From Pseudomonadales bacterium (GTDB lineage: Bacteria > Pseudomonadota > Gammaproteobacteria > Pseudomonadales > Pseudohongiellaceae), in the NCBI GenBank assembly GCA_024234395.1, contig JACKOH010000002.1, positions 930,001 to 994,000 on the forward strand: a stretch of 64,000 nt of DNA, read 5' to 3'. Shown piece after piece: positions 50,964-60,169 of this stretch. The notes beneath the pieces were generated by a model. It had not been told where the DNA came from and ran no database searches. It was given only the letters and a program-made list of their open reading frames with translations. The position numbers and the translations under genes were made by a program. Every line of letters begins with the position of its first letter. The first letter of the stretch is position 1.

Positions 50964-50980
50964 ACTTTGTAGTGCAAAGC
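50964..50980. promoter_or_regulatory. Operator candidate ACTTTG-N5-CAAAGC before the DUF4173 gene
   Basis: ACTTTG, five bases, then CAAAGC: an 11/12 match to the palindrome ACTTTG-N5-CAAAGT. The same palindrome, in slightly different form, lies before the first gene of the operon (52021-52037). I infer that it is a binding site for the winged-helix regulator encoded between them. Confidence 0.6.
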
Positions 50981-50996
50981 AAATAAGCAAATTTTT

Positions 50997-51377
50997 TTAT
51001 CGGGAGTCCTTGACCGTTCTGATCAGTGCCTCCATGTGCCCGATGTAATCTTGCAGGGCTTTACGACCGGCCGCAGACAGAGAGTAACGGGTACGCGGCG
51101 TGCGCCCGTCGAAGTCCTTGCGGCAATGAATGTAACCGGCCTCCTCAAGCTTCCGGGCATGGGCGCTGAGATTGCCGTCGGAGATAGCCAGTAATGATTT
51201 GAGATCATTAAAGGTCAGGTAGCGATTGGCTGCCAGAGCACTGACGATGCCCAGTCGGGTCTTTTCGTGAATCAGCCGGTCCAGTGCGGCACCGTGTTTA
51301 CTGCTGGCCAGGGCCGGACCCGAACCTGCTTTGCGGGAATCGTCCGCCTTATTCTGCGGTTGTGCTTTAGCCACCAT
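50997..51377 (-). CDS. Winged-helix transcriptional regulator
   Basis: 126 residues. The winged helix covers about 30-110 (KTRLGIVSALAANRYLTFNDLKSLLAISDGNLSAHARKLEEAGYI, in part). It carries the basic wing KDFDGRTPRTRYSLSAAGRKAL, as in the ArsR/MarR-like HTH_27 type of repressor. No ligand cysteines. Its start overlaps the upstream gene's stop by 11 nt, so they are coupled. Palindromes at 50964 and 52021 probably make it autoregulated. Confidence 0.83.
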   Translation of the reverse strand: MVAKAQPQNKADDSRKAGSGPALASSKHGAALDRLIHEKTRLGIVSALAANRYLTFNDLKSLLAISDGNLSAHARKLEEAGYIHCRKDFDGRTPRTRYSLSAAGRKALQDYIGHMEALIRTVKDSR

Positions 51378-51981
51378 AATTTCTCCAGATCAACAGTCCG
51401 AAAATGACATGCAGTCCACCCAGGCCCAGGCCCAGCATCAGATCACCGGGCAGACCAAACAGCAGCACCGACGATCCCAGACCCAGGAAAAACAATCCCA
51501 TCAGCGGTATCACCGGTACCGAGTGGGCACCGGCTGCGATAACCGCGGCGCCATACAGGCTTAGCCAGATTCCCGGCAACCAGTGGGTGGCTTCCTGCAG
51601 GGCCAGGAAAACAGTCAGCACCGCGCCGACAAACATCGGTGGCAGAAATGCCAGCAGCAGCTTCTTGCCGGTGGTGGACCACAGCGATTCTCCCTGCCGG
51701 CGCGCTTTGGCAATGGTCAGGGAAAAGGTCAGCAGCAGGCCGAGCGCCAGTTCTATCATCCACACCAGCAGCCAGCGACCCGGTTCCACCTGCCTGGCAG
51801 CGATCCACGCTGCGACTGCCGCCGACAGACCGGCCAGGGTATACCCGGTGCCGGATACGCCGGTGAAGGAGACCGACCCCTCCATCAATTCCCGGATGAT
51901 CTGCAGGTTCTGCTCGGCTCTTTCGTGTAGCGACGTGCTTGCCGGAGCGGGTCGAACATTGTCATTCGGTGATTTTTCCAT
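51367..51981 (-). CDS. Membrane protein, first gene of the regulator operon
   Basis: 204 residues: a polar N-terminus with a helical HERAEQNLQIIRELMEGS segment, then six hydrophobic helices (about 45-60, 70-88, 105-122, 130-145, 150-165 and 170-190). I do not recognise a named family. Its C-terminus is coupled to the regulator by an 11 nt overlap. The N-terminal pattern is often seen in membrane proteins paired with such regulators, so the two may sense one signal together. Confidence 0.7.
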   Translation of the reverse strand: MEKSPNDNVRPAPASTSLHERAEQNLQIIRELMEGSVSFTGVSGTGYTLAGLSAAVAAWIAARQVEPGRWLLVWMIELALGLLLTFSLTIAKARRQGESLWSTTGKKLLLAFLPPMFVGAVLTVFLALQEATHWLPGIWLSLYGAAVIAAGAHSVPVIPLMGLFFLGLGSSVLLFGLPGDLMLGLGLGGLHVIFGLLIWRNYGG

Positions 51982-52020
51982 GAGGGGCGAGAGTGAGGTG
52001 TTGAGGAATGATTGTCAAGT

Positions 52021-52037
52021 ACTTTGTATCGAAAAGT
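52021..52037. promoter_or_regulatory. Operator candidate ACTTTG-N5-AAAAGT before the regulator operon
   Basis: ACTTTG, five bases (TATCG), then AAAAGT: an 11/12 match to the same palindrome found at 50964-50980. It stands 40 nt before ATG 51981. Confidence 0.6.
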
Positions 52038-52132
52038 GGACTGATGGCAAATTGTGTTTGGATCGGGCAGGAAATTCGAGTCATTCCTGTTGCAGCAGGT
52101 AGCGCAACAGGCAACTATCGCCCCATGGAAAG

Positions 52133-53587
52133 TTACGCTTCCGAGTCCACGGTTATGACCCGGATCAGGTCGGTGCCACCCTGGCCGGTCCGGGTACCGT
52201 GAGTGACTACCACGGTATCTCCGGATTCCAGGTATCCCAACTGCCTGGCCAGCTGACAGCCAAACCGGGTACGTTCGCTGTCAGAGATATCCTCTCCGGT
52301 ATACAACAGCGGCAGCACACCCCAGTTCATGGCCAGGCGCCGGGCGACCGATTCATCTCCGGTTACCGCGATAATGGGGCACTCGGGCCGATGTTTGGAA
52401 ATCAGCCGTGCGGTGTAGCCGGAATCGGTCAGGGTCAGAATCGCGGTGGCCTGTAATTGCTCCGCCAGACGTGCCGCCGCTTGACCCACCGCTTCGGCAA
52501 TCTTGTCGGCAGCACCCAGGCGGATAGTCTGCAGGAAACCGAACTCACGCAACGAGGCTTCGGCCCTGAGGGCGATGGCGGCCATGGTGCTGACCGATTG
52601 CACTGGATATTTTCCAACTGCCGTTTCGCCCGACAGCATCACGGCCGAGGTGCCATCGAGTATGGCATTGGCGACATCGCTGGCTTCGGCCCGGGTCGGT
52701 TTGGGACTCGACTCCATCGACGCCAGCATCTGGGTAGCGGTAATAACCGGTTTGCCATTCATGACCGTGTCCCGGATCAGCCGCTTCTGCGTGCCCGGCA
52801 CGTCCGCCAGCGGCAGTTCCACACCCAGATCGCCCCGCGCCACCATGATACCGTCGGCAGCCGCGATGATGGCTTCGATATTTTCTACGCCGGCCCGGTT
52901 TTCAATCTTGGCGATGATGGGAATATTGCTGTCCTGCTGCCTGAGCAGTTCCCGTATGTGTTCCACTTCCTGCCCGGACTGGACAAAGGAAGCGGCCAGA
53001 TAATCCACCGAGTGATTAACGGCAAAATCGATTTCCTGATCCAGTTGTTTACGGAATTCAGGACTGAGGGCACTGACCGACAGCTTGATCCCGGGCAGGT
53101 TGACGCCCTTTCTTTCCCCCAACAGACCACCATGCACTACCTGGCAATCGATCTTGCCCACCGCGCAGGAAACCACCTTCAGCTCGATCGCGGCATCGTC
53201 CAGCAGAATAACATCGCCCGGGTTCACCTCCTCCGGCAGCTTGGGAAAGCTGATCGAGACCCCCTCCCGGTTGCCGGGCCGATGCTCGGTAAACAGGGAA
53301 AACGCCTGCCCGGCCTCCAGCATGACCGGCCCGTTTTCCAGCAGCCCGGTGCGCACCTCGATGCCGCGGGTATCCGCCAGAATGGCCACATGAGCCCGGG
53401 CCAGCCGGGCCGCCTCACGGATGGCCTGGACGGTTTCGCCGTGGCGGATGTAATCGCCGTGGGACAGGTTCAGCCTGACCACGTTCATCCCGGCCCGAAT
53501 CATGGCAAGCAGGGTCCCCACATCCGAGCAGGCCGGTCCGGCGGTAGCGATAATCTTGGTCTTGCGCAGAGCTTCAGGCTGCGGCAT
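52133..53587 (-). CDS. pyk: Pyruvate kinase
   Basis: 484 residues, normal family length. Motifs: KTKIIATAGPAC near 9, GMNVVRLNLSHGD near 32, IPIIAKIENRAGVENI near 218 (with the active-site Lys) and IMVARGDLGVELP near 244. MLASMESSPKPTRAEASDVANAILDGTSAVMLSGETAVGKYP (quoted in part in the family) spans 286 on. It converts phosphoenolpyruvate and ADP to pyruvate and ATP. It is divergent from purK. PEP carboxylase, a competing PEP user, is 4 kb away. Confidence 0.96.
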   Translation of the reverse strand: MPQPEALRKTKIIATAGPACSDVGTLLAMIRAGMNVVRLNLSHGDYIRHGETVQAIREAARLARAHVAILADTRGIEVRTGLLENGPVMLEAGQAFSLFTEHRPGNREGVSISFPKLPEEVNPGDVILLDDAAIELKVVSCAVGKIDCQVVHGGLLGERKGVNLPGIKLSVSALSPEFRKQLDQEIDFAVNHSVDYLAASFVQSGQEVEHIRELLRQQDSNIPIIAKIENRAGVENIEAIIAAADGIMVARGDLGVELPLADVPGTQKRLIRDTVMNGKPVITATQMLASMESSPKPTRAEASDVANAILDGTSAVMLSGETAVGKYPVQSVSTMAAIALRAEASLREFGFLQTIRLGAADKIAEAVGQAAARLAEQLQATAILTLTDSGYTARLISKHRPECPIIAVTGDESVARRLAMNWGVLPLLYTGEDISDSERTRFGCQLARQLGYLESGDTVVVTHGTRTGQGGTDLIRVITVDSEA

Positions 53588-53698
53588 GCAAATGGTTCCT
53601 GGTCAGTCAGAGCGAGTGTCTAGTATAACGACCTGGCAAGTTCTTTTTTTGCCCGATTCCGGTTAAAATTCCCGTTTAGTCCAGGGTCGTAAATTTCA

Positions 53699-54856
53699 GT
53701 GCAGGACAGTTTCCCCTATCCCGTCAAACGCATCGGTATCATCGGTGGCGGTCAGCTTGGCCGCCTGATGGTTATGGCCGCCCACAAGCTGGGTTGTGCG
53801 GTCACGGTGCTGGATCCCCATCGCAATTCCCCCGCCGGCCAGCTGGCCGGTCATGAGATTGTCGGTAATTTCGACGATCCTGTGCGTATTCGCGAACTGG
53901 TGGAATCCTGCGAGGTAACCACCTACGACATCGAATCCATCGGCACCGAACCGCTGATCGAACTGGTCGAACAGGGCCACGTGATACTGCCGGACCCTCA
54001 CCTGCTGGCGCTGATTCAGGACAAGCTGCAGCAGAAGCAGCGCTTCGCTGAAGCCGGTATTCCCAGCGCCGACTTTATTCCCATGGAGCAGCCAGGGGCT
54101 GAAGCGTTCCGGCAGTTCGGTTATCCCCTGGTGCAGAAGGCGCGTCGCGGTGGCTATGACGGCCGCGGGGTGGCGGTGCTGGAGAGCGAAGCCGACTTCG
54201 ACCGGCATCTGAAGACTCCCAGCCTGCTGGAGCGGCGCATCGACACCGACAAGGAACTGGCAGTGATGGTGGTAAGGGCCACAGACGGGGAAATGCGTTG
54301 TTACCCGGTTGTGGAGATGGTATTCGATCCGGCCCAGAACATTCTTGATCAACTGCTGGTACCGGCCCGCATCGATGCCGCTCTGGATCGCCAGGCCCGG
54401 CAGCTGGCCATGGATACGGTCAAGGCGCTGGACGGTGTGGGTATCTTCGGGGTCGAGTTCTTTCTCGATCGCAACGGGCAGTTACTGGTTAACGAGGTGG
54501 CACCGCGAACGCATAATTCCGGTCACTACACCATCGAGGCCTGTGTGACCGATCAGTTCGAACAGCACCTGCGCGCCATCCTGGGACTGCCGCTGGGCTC
54601 CACTGAACTGCTGAGCCCGGCGGTCATGCTGAACCTGCTCGGGGAGCCGGGTTTCAGCGGCCGCCCGCGAGTCTGTGGACTCAGCCAGGCACTGGCGATT
54701 CCCGGCGTCTCCATACACCTGTACGGCAAAGCGGAAACGCGGCCCTATCGTAAAATGGGACACGTAACCATTCTCGATGCGGATCTCGACCGGGCGCGGG
54801 AAAAAGCCCGTCAGGTCAGCAGGGTGCTGCGCATCGAAGGAGAGGAACAGCTATGA
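53699..54856 (+). CDS. purK: N5-carboxyaminoimidazole ribonucleotide synthase
   Basis: 385 residues, start GTG 53699. ATP-grasp protein. The N-terminal motif is IGIIGGGQLGRLMVMAAHKLG. Later come QKARRGGYDGRGV near 148 and GIFGVEFFLDRNG with NEVAPRTHNSGHYTIEA near 265. It makes N5-CAIR from AIR, bicarbonate and ATP in purine synthesis. The stop overlaps the purE start (ATGA). The order purK-purE is the reverse of E. coli purEK. Confidence 0.96.
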   Translation: MQDSFPYPVKRIGIIGGGQLGRLMVMAAHKLGCAVTVLDPHRNSPAGQLAGHEIVGNFDDPVRIRELVESCEVTTYDIESIGTEPLIELVEQGHVILPDPHLLALIQDKLQQKQRFAEAGIPSADFIPMEQPGAEAFRQFGYPLVQKARRGGYDGRGVAVLESEADFDRHLKTPSLLERRIDTDKELAVMVVRATDGEMRCYPVVEMVFDPAQNILDQLLVPARIDAALDRQARQLAMDTVKALDGVGIFGVEFFLDRNGQLLVNEVAPRTHNSGHYTIEACVTDQFEQHLRAILGLPLGSTELLSPAVMLNLLGEPGFSGRPRVCGLSQALAIPGVSIHLYGKAETRPYRKMGHVTILDADLDRAREKARQVSRVLRIEGEEQL

Positions 54857-55350
54857 GTGAATTCAGAATCGGTATCATTATGGGCAGCGACTCCGACCTG
54901 CCGGTGATGCAGGCGGCCGCCGACGTACTCGATGAACTGGAAATCGGCTACGAGATGACCATCGTTTCCGCGCATCGGACTCCACAGCGGCTTTATGACT
55001 ATTCCCGCAGCGCCGAGACGCGGGGCTTGCGGGTAATCATTGCCGGCGCTGGCGGCGCCGCCCATCTGCCCGGCATGGTGGCAGCGCTGTGTTCCCTGCC
55101 GGTGATCGGCGTGCCGGTCAAAACCTCCAGCCTGGGCGGTGAGGATTCGTTACTGTCGATCGTCCAGATGCCACCGGGTGTTCCGGTAGCAACTGTGGCG
55201 ATCGACGGCGCCCGCAATGCCGGAATCCTGGCGGCCCAGATGCTGGGTACCGGGGATCAGGCCATTCGTGAACGGATCACCCGTTTCAAGCAGGACCTGG
55301 CGGCCAAGGTGCAGGAAAAAATCGCCCGCATGGCAGCCGGTAAAGACTGA
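54853..55350 (+). CDS. purE: N5-carboxyaminoimidazole ribonucleotide mutase
   Basis: 165 residues. Motifs: GIIMGSDSDLPVMQAAADVL near 8, SAHRTPQRLYDY near 42 with the catalytic His, and GAGGAAHLPGMVAALCSLPVIGVPV near 70. Class I PurE, which turns N5-CAIR into CAIR. It overlaps purK by 4 nt. A stem-loop follows. Confidence 0.96.
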   Translation: MSEFRIGIIMGSDSDLPVMQAAADVLDELEIGYEMTIVSAHRTPQRLYDYSRSAETRGLRVIIAGAGGAAHLPGMVAALCSLPVIGVPVKTSSLGGEDSLLSIVQMPPGVPVATVAIDGARNAGILAAQMLGTGDQAIRERITRFKQDLAAKVQEKIARMAAGKD

Positions 55351-55374
55351 GCGACGAGAGCCGTGAAGCGCACA

Positions 55375-55398
55375 CCAGGCAACGCAACCGTTGCCTGG
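55375..55398 (+). terminator. Stem-loop after purE
   Basis: A perfect 9 bp stem CCAGGCAAC/GTTGCCTGG with a six-base loop (GCAACC), in the short convergent gap between purE and the outer-membrane gene. It has no clear T run, so termination is not certain; it could serve both strands. Confidence 0.5.
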
Positions 55399-55408
55399 AT
55401 ACTACCCC

Positions 55409-55969
55409 TCAGAATCCGTAGCGAAGCGCCAGCCCCATGAGGTCGGTGTCCCCGTATTCCTCGAACGAAAATTCCACGCTGATGCGATCGGTTGCCCGGT
55501 AGCCGATCCCCAGCCCGCCACCGGCCAGCCAGTTATCTTCATTGAGCGTCGCTTTTCCTATCACCTGGCCGTTGACGAAAACCGGCTCGCTGCCTTCAAT
55601 GTCGAATCGGGACAGGGTCGGCGCCACGTAGAAATAAAGGCCCGAATCCCCCTGCCACTGAAAGCGCAGGTTAACTCCCATCCCGAAATTGTTTTCCACG
55701 TGAACCCGGGCGGGACCGGGGCTGGTGACATTGACAACATCGTCGTTGGCGTCCAGGTACAGGCTCGCGCCGGGGATTATTGTCAGATCCGGAAAGATGG
55801 TCTCGTATTCATAGCCGAGACTGAAGCCGTAGACGTAGGGAGAGACATCGTAGCCTTTGATGTCGGCGGACAGATTGTAATACCCGACGCCGCCGACCCA
55901 TTGTGCTGACGCCAGGCTGGAAACAGACAGCAGGCCGCAGGCCAGAACCAGTTTTCTCAACATTTGCAT
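55409..55969 (-). CDS. Small outer-membrane beta-barrel protein
   Basis: 186 residues with a signal peptide (about 1-22, ASAQ). The mature part alternates hydrophobic and polar residues in barrel strands (VGYYNLSADIKGYDVSPYVYGFSLGYEYE in part, LYFYVAPTLSRFD, GIGYRATDRISVEFSFEEYG) and ends in GLALRYGF with the C-terminal Phe used by the BAM machine. Probably an eight-stranded OmpA/OmpW-size barrel. Ligand unknown. Confidence 0.8.
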   Translation of the reverse strand: MQMLRKLVLACGLLSVSSLASAQWVGGVGYYNLSADIKGYDVSPYVYGFSLGYEYETIFPDLTIIPGASLYLDANDDVVNVTSPGPARVHVENNFGMGVNLRFQWQGDSGLYFYVAPTLSRFDIEGSEPVFVNGQVIGKATLNEDNWLAGGGLGIGYRATDRISVEFSFEEYGDTDLMGLALRYGF

Positions 55970-56148
55970 TCGCTCCTATGACTGTTCCGGGCGGGTCAGG
56001 CACCGGATGAATCGATTGCACACCGGGAGCCGGGATATCGCTGGCGCGCCCGGTGTTCAGGGTTTCCTGTGGAATATATCGGTATTTGCGGGTCAGGCAT
56101 GAATTGAAGCGGGCGACCGGCGGTGCCAACTGGAGCCGTTGGTGCCGG

Positions 56149-57165
56149 TCAACCAGCCAGGTAGGAGTCCACTGCCAGCTCCACCAGCGCCGCGCCGGCC
56201 CAGGCCAGGGGCGGTATCAGCACATACAGAACGATACGTGAGAACAGGGAGACATCCATCGGCCAGTTGCGCAACTGCAATACATGTCGGCGCCGGTCCA
56301 GCAGGGCATTAAGGCGGGTCAGGGCGCCGGTGCCGAGATCCCGGGAGCTGCTTGCGATTTCCACATCGATGCGGTGCAGTTCCTCCCGCTTGCTGGCACG
56401 GATCTGCTGATGGACGCTCCAGATCGGCACCAGAGTCAACAGCAGCATGGCCGGAATACCCACCACTACCGCATTCTGGTAATTGACCCAGCGGAACTCC
56501 TGGTCGATGGCCTGCAGAGGCGTGATTGCGAGGGCTCCCACCACGATCAGCAGGCTACGCAGAGCTGACTGGCCGAACGGATTGAGGGCGTCCAGGTGGA
56601 ACAGATCAACTTTCACAAAGCGCCCGATGTGGTAGAGAAGCAGGGCGTTGTGCAGGGCCCAGGCCAGCAGCAGACCTACTACCGCCCAGGTCAGGAGCTG
56701 GGCGAATACCATGGTCAGGCTGAAGACAAACAGGCTGTCACGGACGGTAAAAGAAAGAATGCTCCAGGGAACATTGAACAGCAGCGCGTTGGCGACCCCG
56801 ATCAGCACTCCCACATGCCAGTATCGAATCTGGTCCAGTTGCCCCAGCGAAGTGCGCTGGTCATAGGGAAGCAGGGGAGACAGTGCGGCGATGATTCCCG
56901 GTGTAGCTCCTGCCTGCCCGATCAGACAGGCAAGCAGATAAGGCGGGGTCAGCGTAAAGACCAGAAATTGCCCGGTGACCTGCATTCGGCTGTCATACCC
57001 ATAAAGGTCCTGGTCGGGAAACAGGGCGCCGGTGGCACTGTACAGCGTAATCAGCAGCACCAGCAGGGCCAGACCCACGGTCAGTGCCGGGTATCTCAGA
57101 CGGCCACTGAGCTTCTGCAGCAGGCTGATGGGCAGGGGATAGTTCATCGGCGGGGGATATCCCAA
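56149..57165 (-). CDS. Unrecognised multi-pass membrane protein
   Basis: 338 residues (an alternative ATG at 57147 removes six) with about seven hydrophobic helices, in two groups (about 25-150 and 155-235) and one at the end (about 310-330). A charged stretch RASKREELHRIDVEIASS near 257 may form a cytoplasmic coiled coil. I do not recognise the family. It is divergent from ppc. Confidence 0.7.
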   Translation of the reverse strand: MGYPPPMNYPLPISLLQKLSGRLRYPALTVGLALLVLLITLYSATGALFPDQDLYGYDSRMQVTGQFLVFTLTPPYLLACLIGQAGATPGIIAALSPLLPYDQRTSLGQLDQIRYWHVGVLIGVANALLFNVPWSILSFTVRDSLFVFSLTMVFAQLLTWAVVGLLLAWALHNALLLYHIGRFVKVDLFHLDALNPFGQSALRSLLIVVGALAITPLQAIDQEFRWVNYQNAVVVGIPAMLLLTLVPIWSVHQQIRASKREELHRIDVEIASSSRDLGTGALTRLNALLDRRRHVLQLRNWPMDVSLFSRIVLYVLIPPLAWAGAALVELAVDSYLAG

Positions 57166-57273
57166 GGTCGAAAGTGCCGATTAAAACCTACAACTCTGTC
57201 AGGCACAATTACTGCATTACCGCAGATGATACACTTCAGTTACCGGTAACCCGCACAGAGAGAAACTGCTTCC

Positions 57274-59844
57274 ATGTCCGATTCCGTCTCCAGAACCTTC
57301 GCTGAACAGGTTGATCTGAAATATCAGTTGTATAACGGGTTGTTTCTGACCCTGCCTCTGGATGCCGTCGAGCAGACCGGCCTGCTGCTGCCACTGCTGG
57401 AAGTGGCCTGCGAGCAGGGTCTGCAGGAGCGCAAGGATCCGGCCACCATCATCGAGGAATTTTTCGAAACCCACAAACCTGAGTTTACCGACCAGGAACG
57501 GGCCGGGTTTCTGTTCAAGATAATTCAGTACGTGGAGCGCCAGGTGGTCCTGGTGGATGCGCTGGAGGATGCCGCCTACAGCGAGATACATCAGCTCGAC
57601 ACCCATAATGTTCTGCAACGCATCCTGGAGCGGGTGGAAGTCGAGGATGAAGAGAGGCGCTTTGCGCAGATGCTCCTCAAATTCGGTGTGCGGGTGATCC
57701 TGACCGCCCACCCGACCCAGTTCTATACCGGCCAGGTACTGGCAATAATCAACGACCTCAGTCGTGCGATCGGTCGCGGCGAGCTTTCCGCGGTGCGCGA
57801 ATTGCTGTTACAGCTTGGCAATACCCCTTTTTACCGCAAGGACAAACCCTCGCCCTATGATGAGGCGGTGCTGCTGACCTGGTACCTGGGTAACGTGTTC
57901 TACCCGGTCATGGGCAGGCTGGTTAACCGGTTGGCGGAGCGGCACCCGGAAGTCATTCGCGACAATTCCCGCATCATGACGGTCGGGTTCTGGCCCGGTG
58001 GCGACCGGGACGGCAATCCATTCGTGACGGTCGACACCACCCGCCGGGTGGCATCCAAACTACGTTATGCCATCGCCAGCTGTTACCACCAGGATATCCG
58101 CGAACTGAAGCGGCGACTGACATTCTCGGGTATCTATGAAGCCCTGGAACAGATTGAGAAACAACTGCATGCGGAGCTTTCGGAAACGGCACCGGACTAT
58201 CAACTGACCGAAGCGGAACTGGTCGCCGCACTGGACCGCATCGAGCTGACTCTGCTGGAAAGCAAGCAGGGGCTGTATGTGGACCGGCTGCGGTCGTTCC
58301 GCCGCAAGGTGAAACTGTTCGGTTTCCATTTCGCCAGCCTGGATATCCGCCAGTCCAGCGGCGTCATCGCCCGCACCATGCAGGAGATTGCAGAACTGCA
58401 CGAAGACCTTGCCATTCCTGATTTTGACCGGCTCGATGAGACGATTGTCCTGGAGCAACTGTTCGCGCTATCAGGAACGGTCGATATAGAATCAATTTCG
58501 GAGCCGGTCCTGAAAGACACCCTGAAGTCGTTCGATGCCATTCACGATATTCAGGCCAGCAATGGTGAGCGTGGCTGTCATCGCTACATCATCAGTCACT
58601 GTCGTGGTCCGGTGGACATCGCCCGCGCCTATGCCCTGTTCCGGCTGTGCGGTTGGCAGGAGCTGCCATTGACGGTCGACATCGTGCCCCTGTTCGAGAC
58701 CATTGCCGACCTTGCAGGCGCTGGGGATTCCATGCAGCGCATCTATGCCAACCCCGTTTATCGGGATCACCTGCGCCGTCGCGGAAACCGCCAGACGGTG
58801 ATGCTGGGCTTTTCCGACGGCACCAAGGACGGTGGTTACCTGATGGCCAACTGGGCAATCTACCGGGCCAAGGAAGATCTGACCCGGGTGTCCCGGGAAG
58901 CCGGGATCGAGGTGGTGTTCTTCGACGGCCGTGGTGGACCGCCGGCCCGTGGTGGCGGCAGTGCTTATCTGTTCTATGCGGGCCTGGGCAAAAAGATCGA
59001 AAGTAACCAGATCCAGATGACAGTTCAGGGCCAGACCATCAGTTCTCACTATGGGATCGAGGAGGCGGCATTACACAACCTGAGCCTGTTGCTGACTGCC
59101 GGTCTGGAAAACAATCTGTATGACCGCCAGGAACGGGAACTGAACGATCAGCAGCGGACACTGATTGAGAGCCTGGCCCAGCGTAGCCATGAAAAATACC
59201 AGGCGTTAAAAAACCATGAGCTGTTTCTGCCCTACCTGGAAGAAATGAGTACCCTGAATTTCTACAATATGGCCAACATCGGCAGCCGCCCGGTGAAACG
59301 GGGTAATGCCAGTGAGCTGCGATTCGAGGACCTGCGGGCAATACCCTTTGTGGGTGCCTGGGCGCAACTCAAGCAGAATGTCCCCGGCTATTTCGGTCTT
59401 GGCAGTGCCCTGAGTGAGCAGGAACAGGCCGGCAATCTGGAGGCCTGTCAGTCACTCTATCATGGATCGATTTTCTTCCGGGCACTGATTGCCAATGCCA
59501 TGCAGAACCTGGCCAAGTCCAACTTTGAATTAACCCGTTACATGGAACAGGATCCCAGGTATGGCGACTTCTGGCGTATGATTTATCAGGAATACCTGCT
59601 CACCCGGGAGATGGTGCTGAAGGTCTCGGAACAGGAAATGCTGCTGGAGGACAATCCGCGGGCAAGGTTGAGCATTCAATTACGTGAACAGGTGGTGTTG
59701 CCGTTGCTTGTTATTCAACAGGCGGCGTTGATGCGCTGCCACCAGCTGCGCCGGGAGAATCGTGAGGACGAACTGGAGTTACATGAAAAAATGATCGTGA
59801 GGTCCCTGTATGGAAACATCAACGCCTCACGGAACTCAGCCTGA
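57274..59844 (+). CDS. ppc: Phosphoenolpyruvate carboxylase
   Basis: 856 residues. Catalytic His in VILTAHPTQ near 148. GFWPGGDRDGNPFVT near 234 and GFSDGTKDGGYLMANW near 511, then EVVFFDGRGGPPARGGG with the glycine-rich loop, as in all PEPC. Ends in the family motif SLYGNINASRNSA-like (usual ending N-x-G, here N-S-A). It carboxylates PEP to oxaloacetate (anaplerosis). DUF2164 follows after 24 nt. Confidence 0.95.
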   Translation: MSDSVSRTFAEQVDLKYQLYNGLFLTLPLDAVEQTGLLLPLLEVACEQGLQERKDPATIIEEFFETHKPEFTDQERAGFLFKIIQYVERQVVLVDALEDAAYSEIHQLDTHNVLQRILERVEVEDEERRFAQMLLKFGVRVILTAHPTQFYTGQVLAIINDLSRAIGRGELSAVRELLLQLGNTPFYRKDKPSPYDEAVLLTWYLGNVFYPVMGRLVNRLAERHPEVIRDNSRIMTVGFWPGGDRDGNPFVTVDTTRRVASKLRYAIASCYHQDIRELKRRLTFSGIYEALEQIEKQLHAELSETAPDYQLTEAELVAALDRIELTLLESKQGLYVDRLRSFRRKVKLFGFHFASLDIRQSSGVIARTMQEIAELHEDLAIPDFDRLDETIVLEQLFALSGTVDIESISEPVLKDTLKSFDAIHDIQASNGERGCHRYIISHCRGPVDIARAYALFRLCGWQELPLTVDIVPLFETIADLAGAGDSMQRIYANPVYRDHLRRRGNRQTVMLGFSDGTKDGGYLMANWAIYRAKEDLTRVSREAGIEVVFFDGRGGPPARGGGSAYLFYAGLGKKIESNQIQMTVQGQTISSHYGIEEAALHNLSLLLTAGLENNLYDRQERELNDQQRTLIESLAQRSHEKYQALKNHELFLPYLEEMSTLNFYNMANIGSRPVKRGNASELRFEDLRAIPFVGAWAQLKQNVPGYFGLGSALSEQEQAGNLEACQSLYHGSIFFRALIANAMQNLAKSNFELTRYMEQDPRYGDFWRMIYQEYLLTREMVLKVSEQEMLLEDNPRARLSIQLREQVVLPLLVIQQAALMRCHQLRRENREDELELHEKMIVRSLYGNINASRNSA

Positions 59845-59868
59845 CCGCCAGAGCGGGGAGAGTCGACC

Positions 59869-60117
59869 ATGTCCGATATCGAGCTGACCAAAGAGGAAAA
59901 GCTGCTGCTGGTAACCAAGATCCGCGAGTATTTCGAGCTGGAGCTGAATCAGGAACTGGGCCAGTTCGATGCCGAGTTTCTGCTCGATTTCATGGCCCGG
60001 GAACTGGGACCTTTTTTTTACAATCGTGGTCTTTATGATGCCCAGGCGATCATGCAGAGTCGCATCGACGCGGTAATGGAATCGATCTACGAGCTGGAGA
60101 AATTTCCCGATTCCTGA
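59869..60117 (+). CDS. DUF2164 family protein
   Basis: 82 residues: SDIELTKEEKLLLVTKIREYF, ELNQELGQFDAEFLLDFMARELGPFFYNRG (in part) and LYDAQAI. This is the whole-length DUF2164 pattern. Small helical cytoplasmic protein of unknown function, likely co-transcribed with ppc. Confidence 0.9.
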   Translation: MSDIELTKEEKLLLVTKIREYFELELNQELGQFDAEFLLDFMARELGPFFYNRGLYDAQAIMQSRIDAVMESIYELEKFPDS

Positions 60118-60169
60118 AACTCTCTGACACAATCCGGCTTTCCTGTCCCCACTCTCTTCACCCCCTCAG

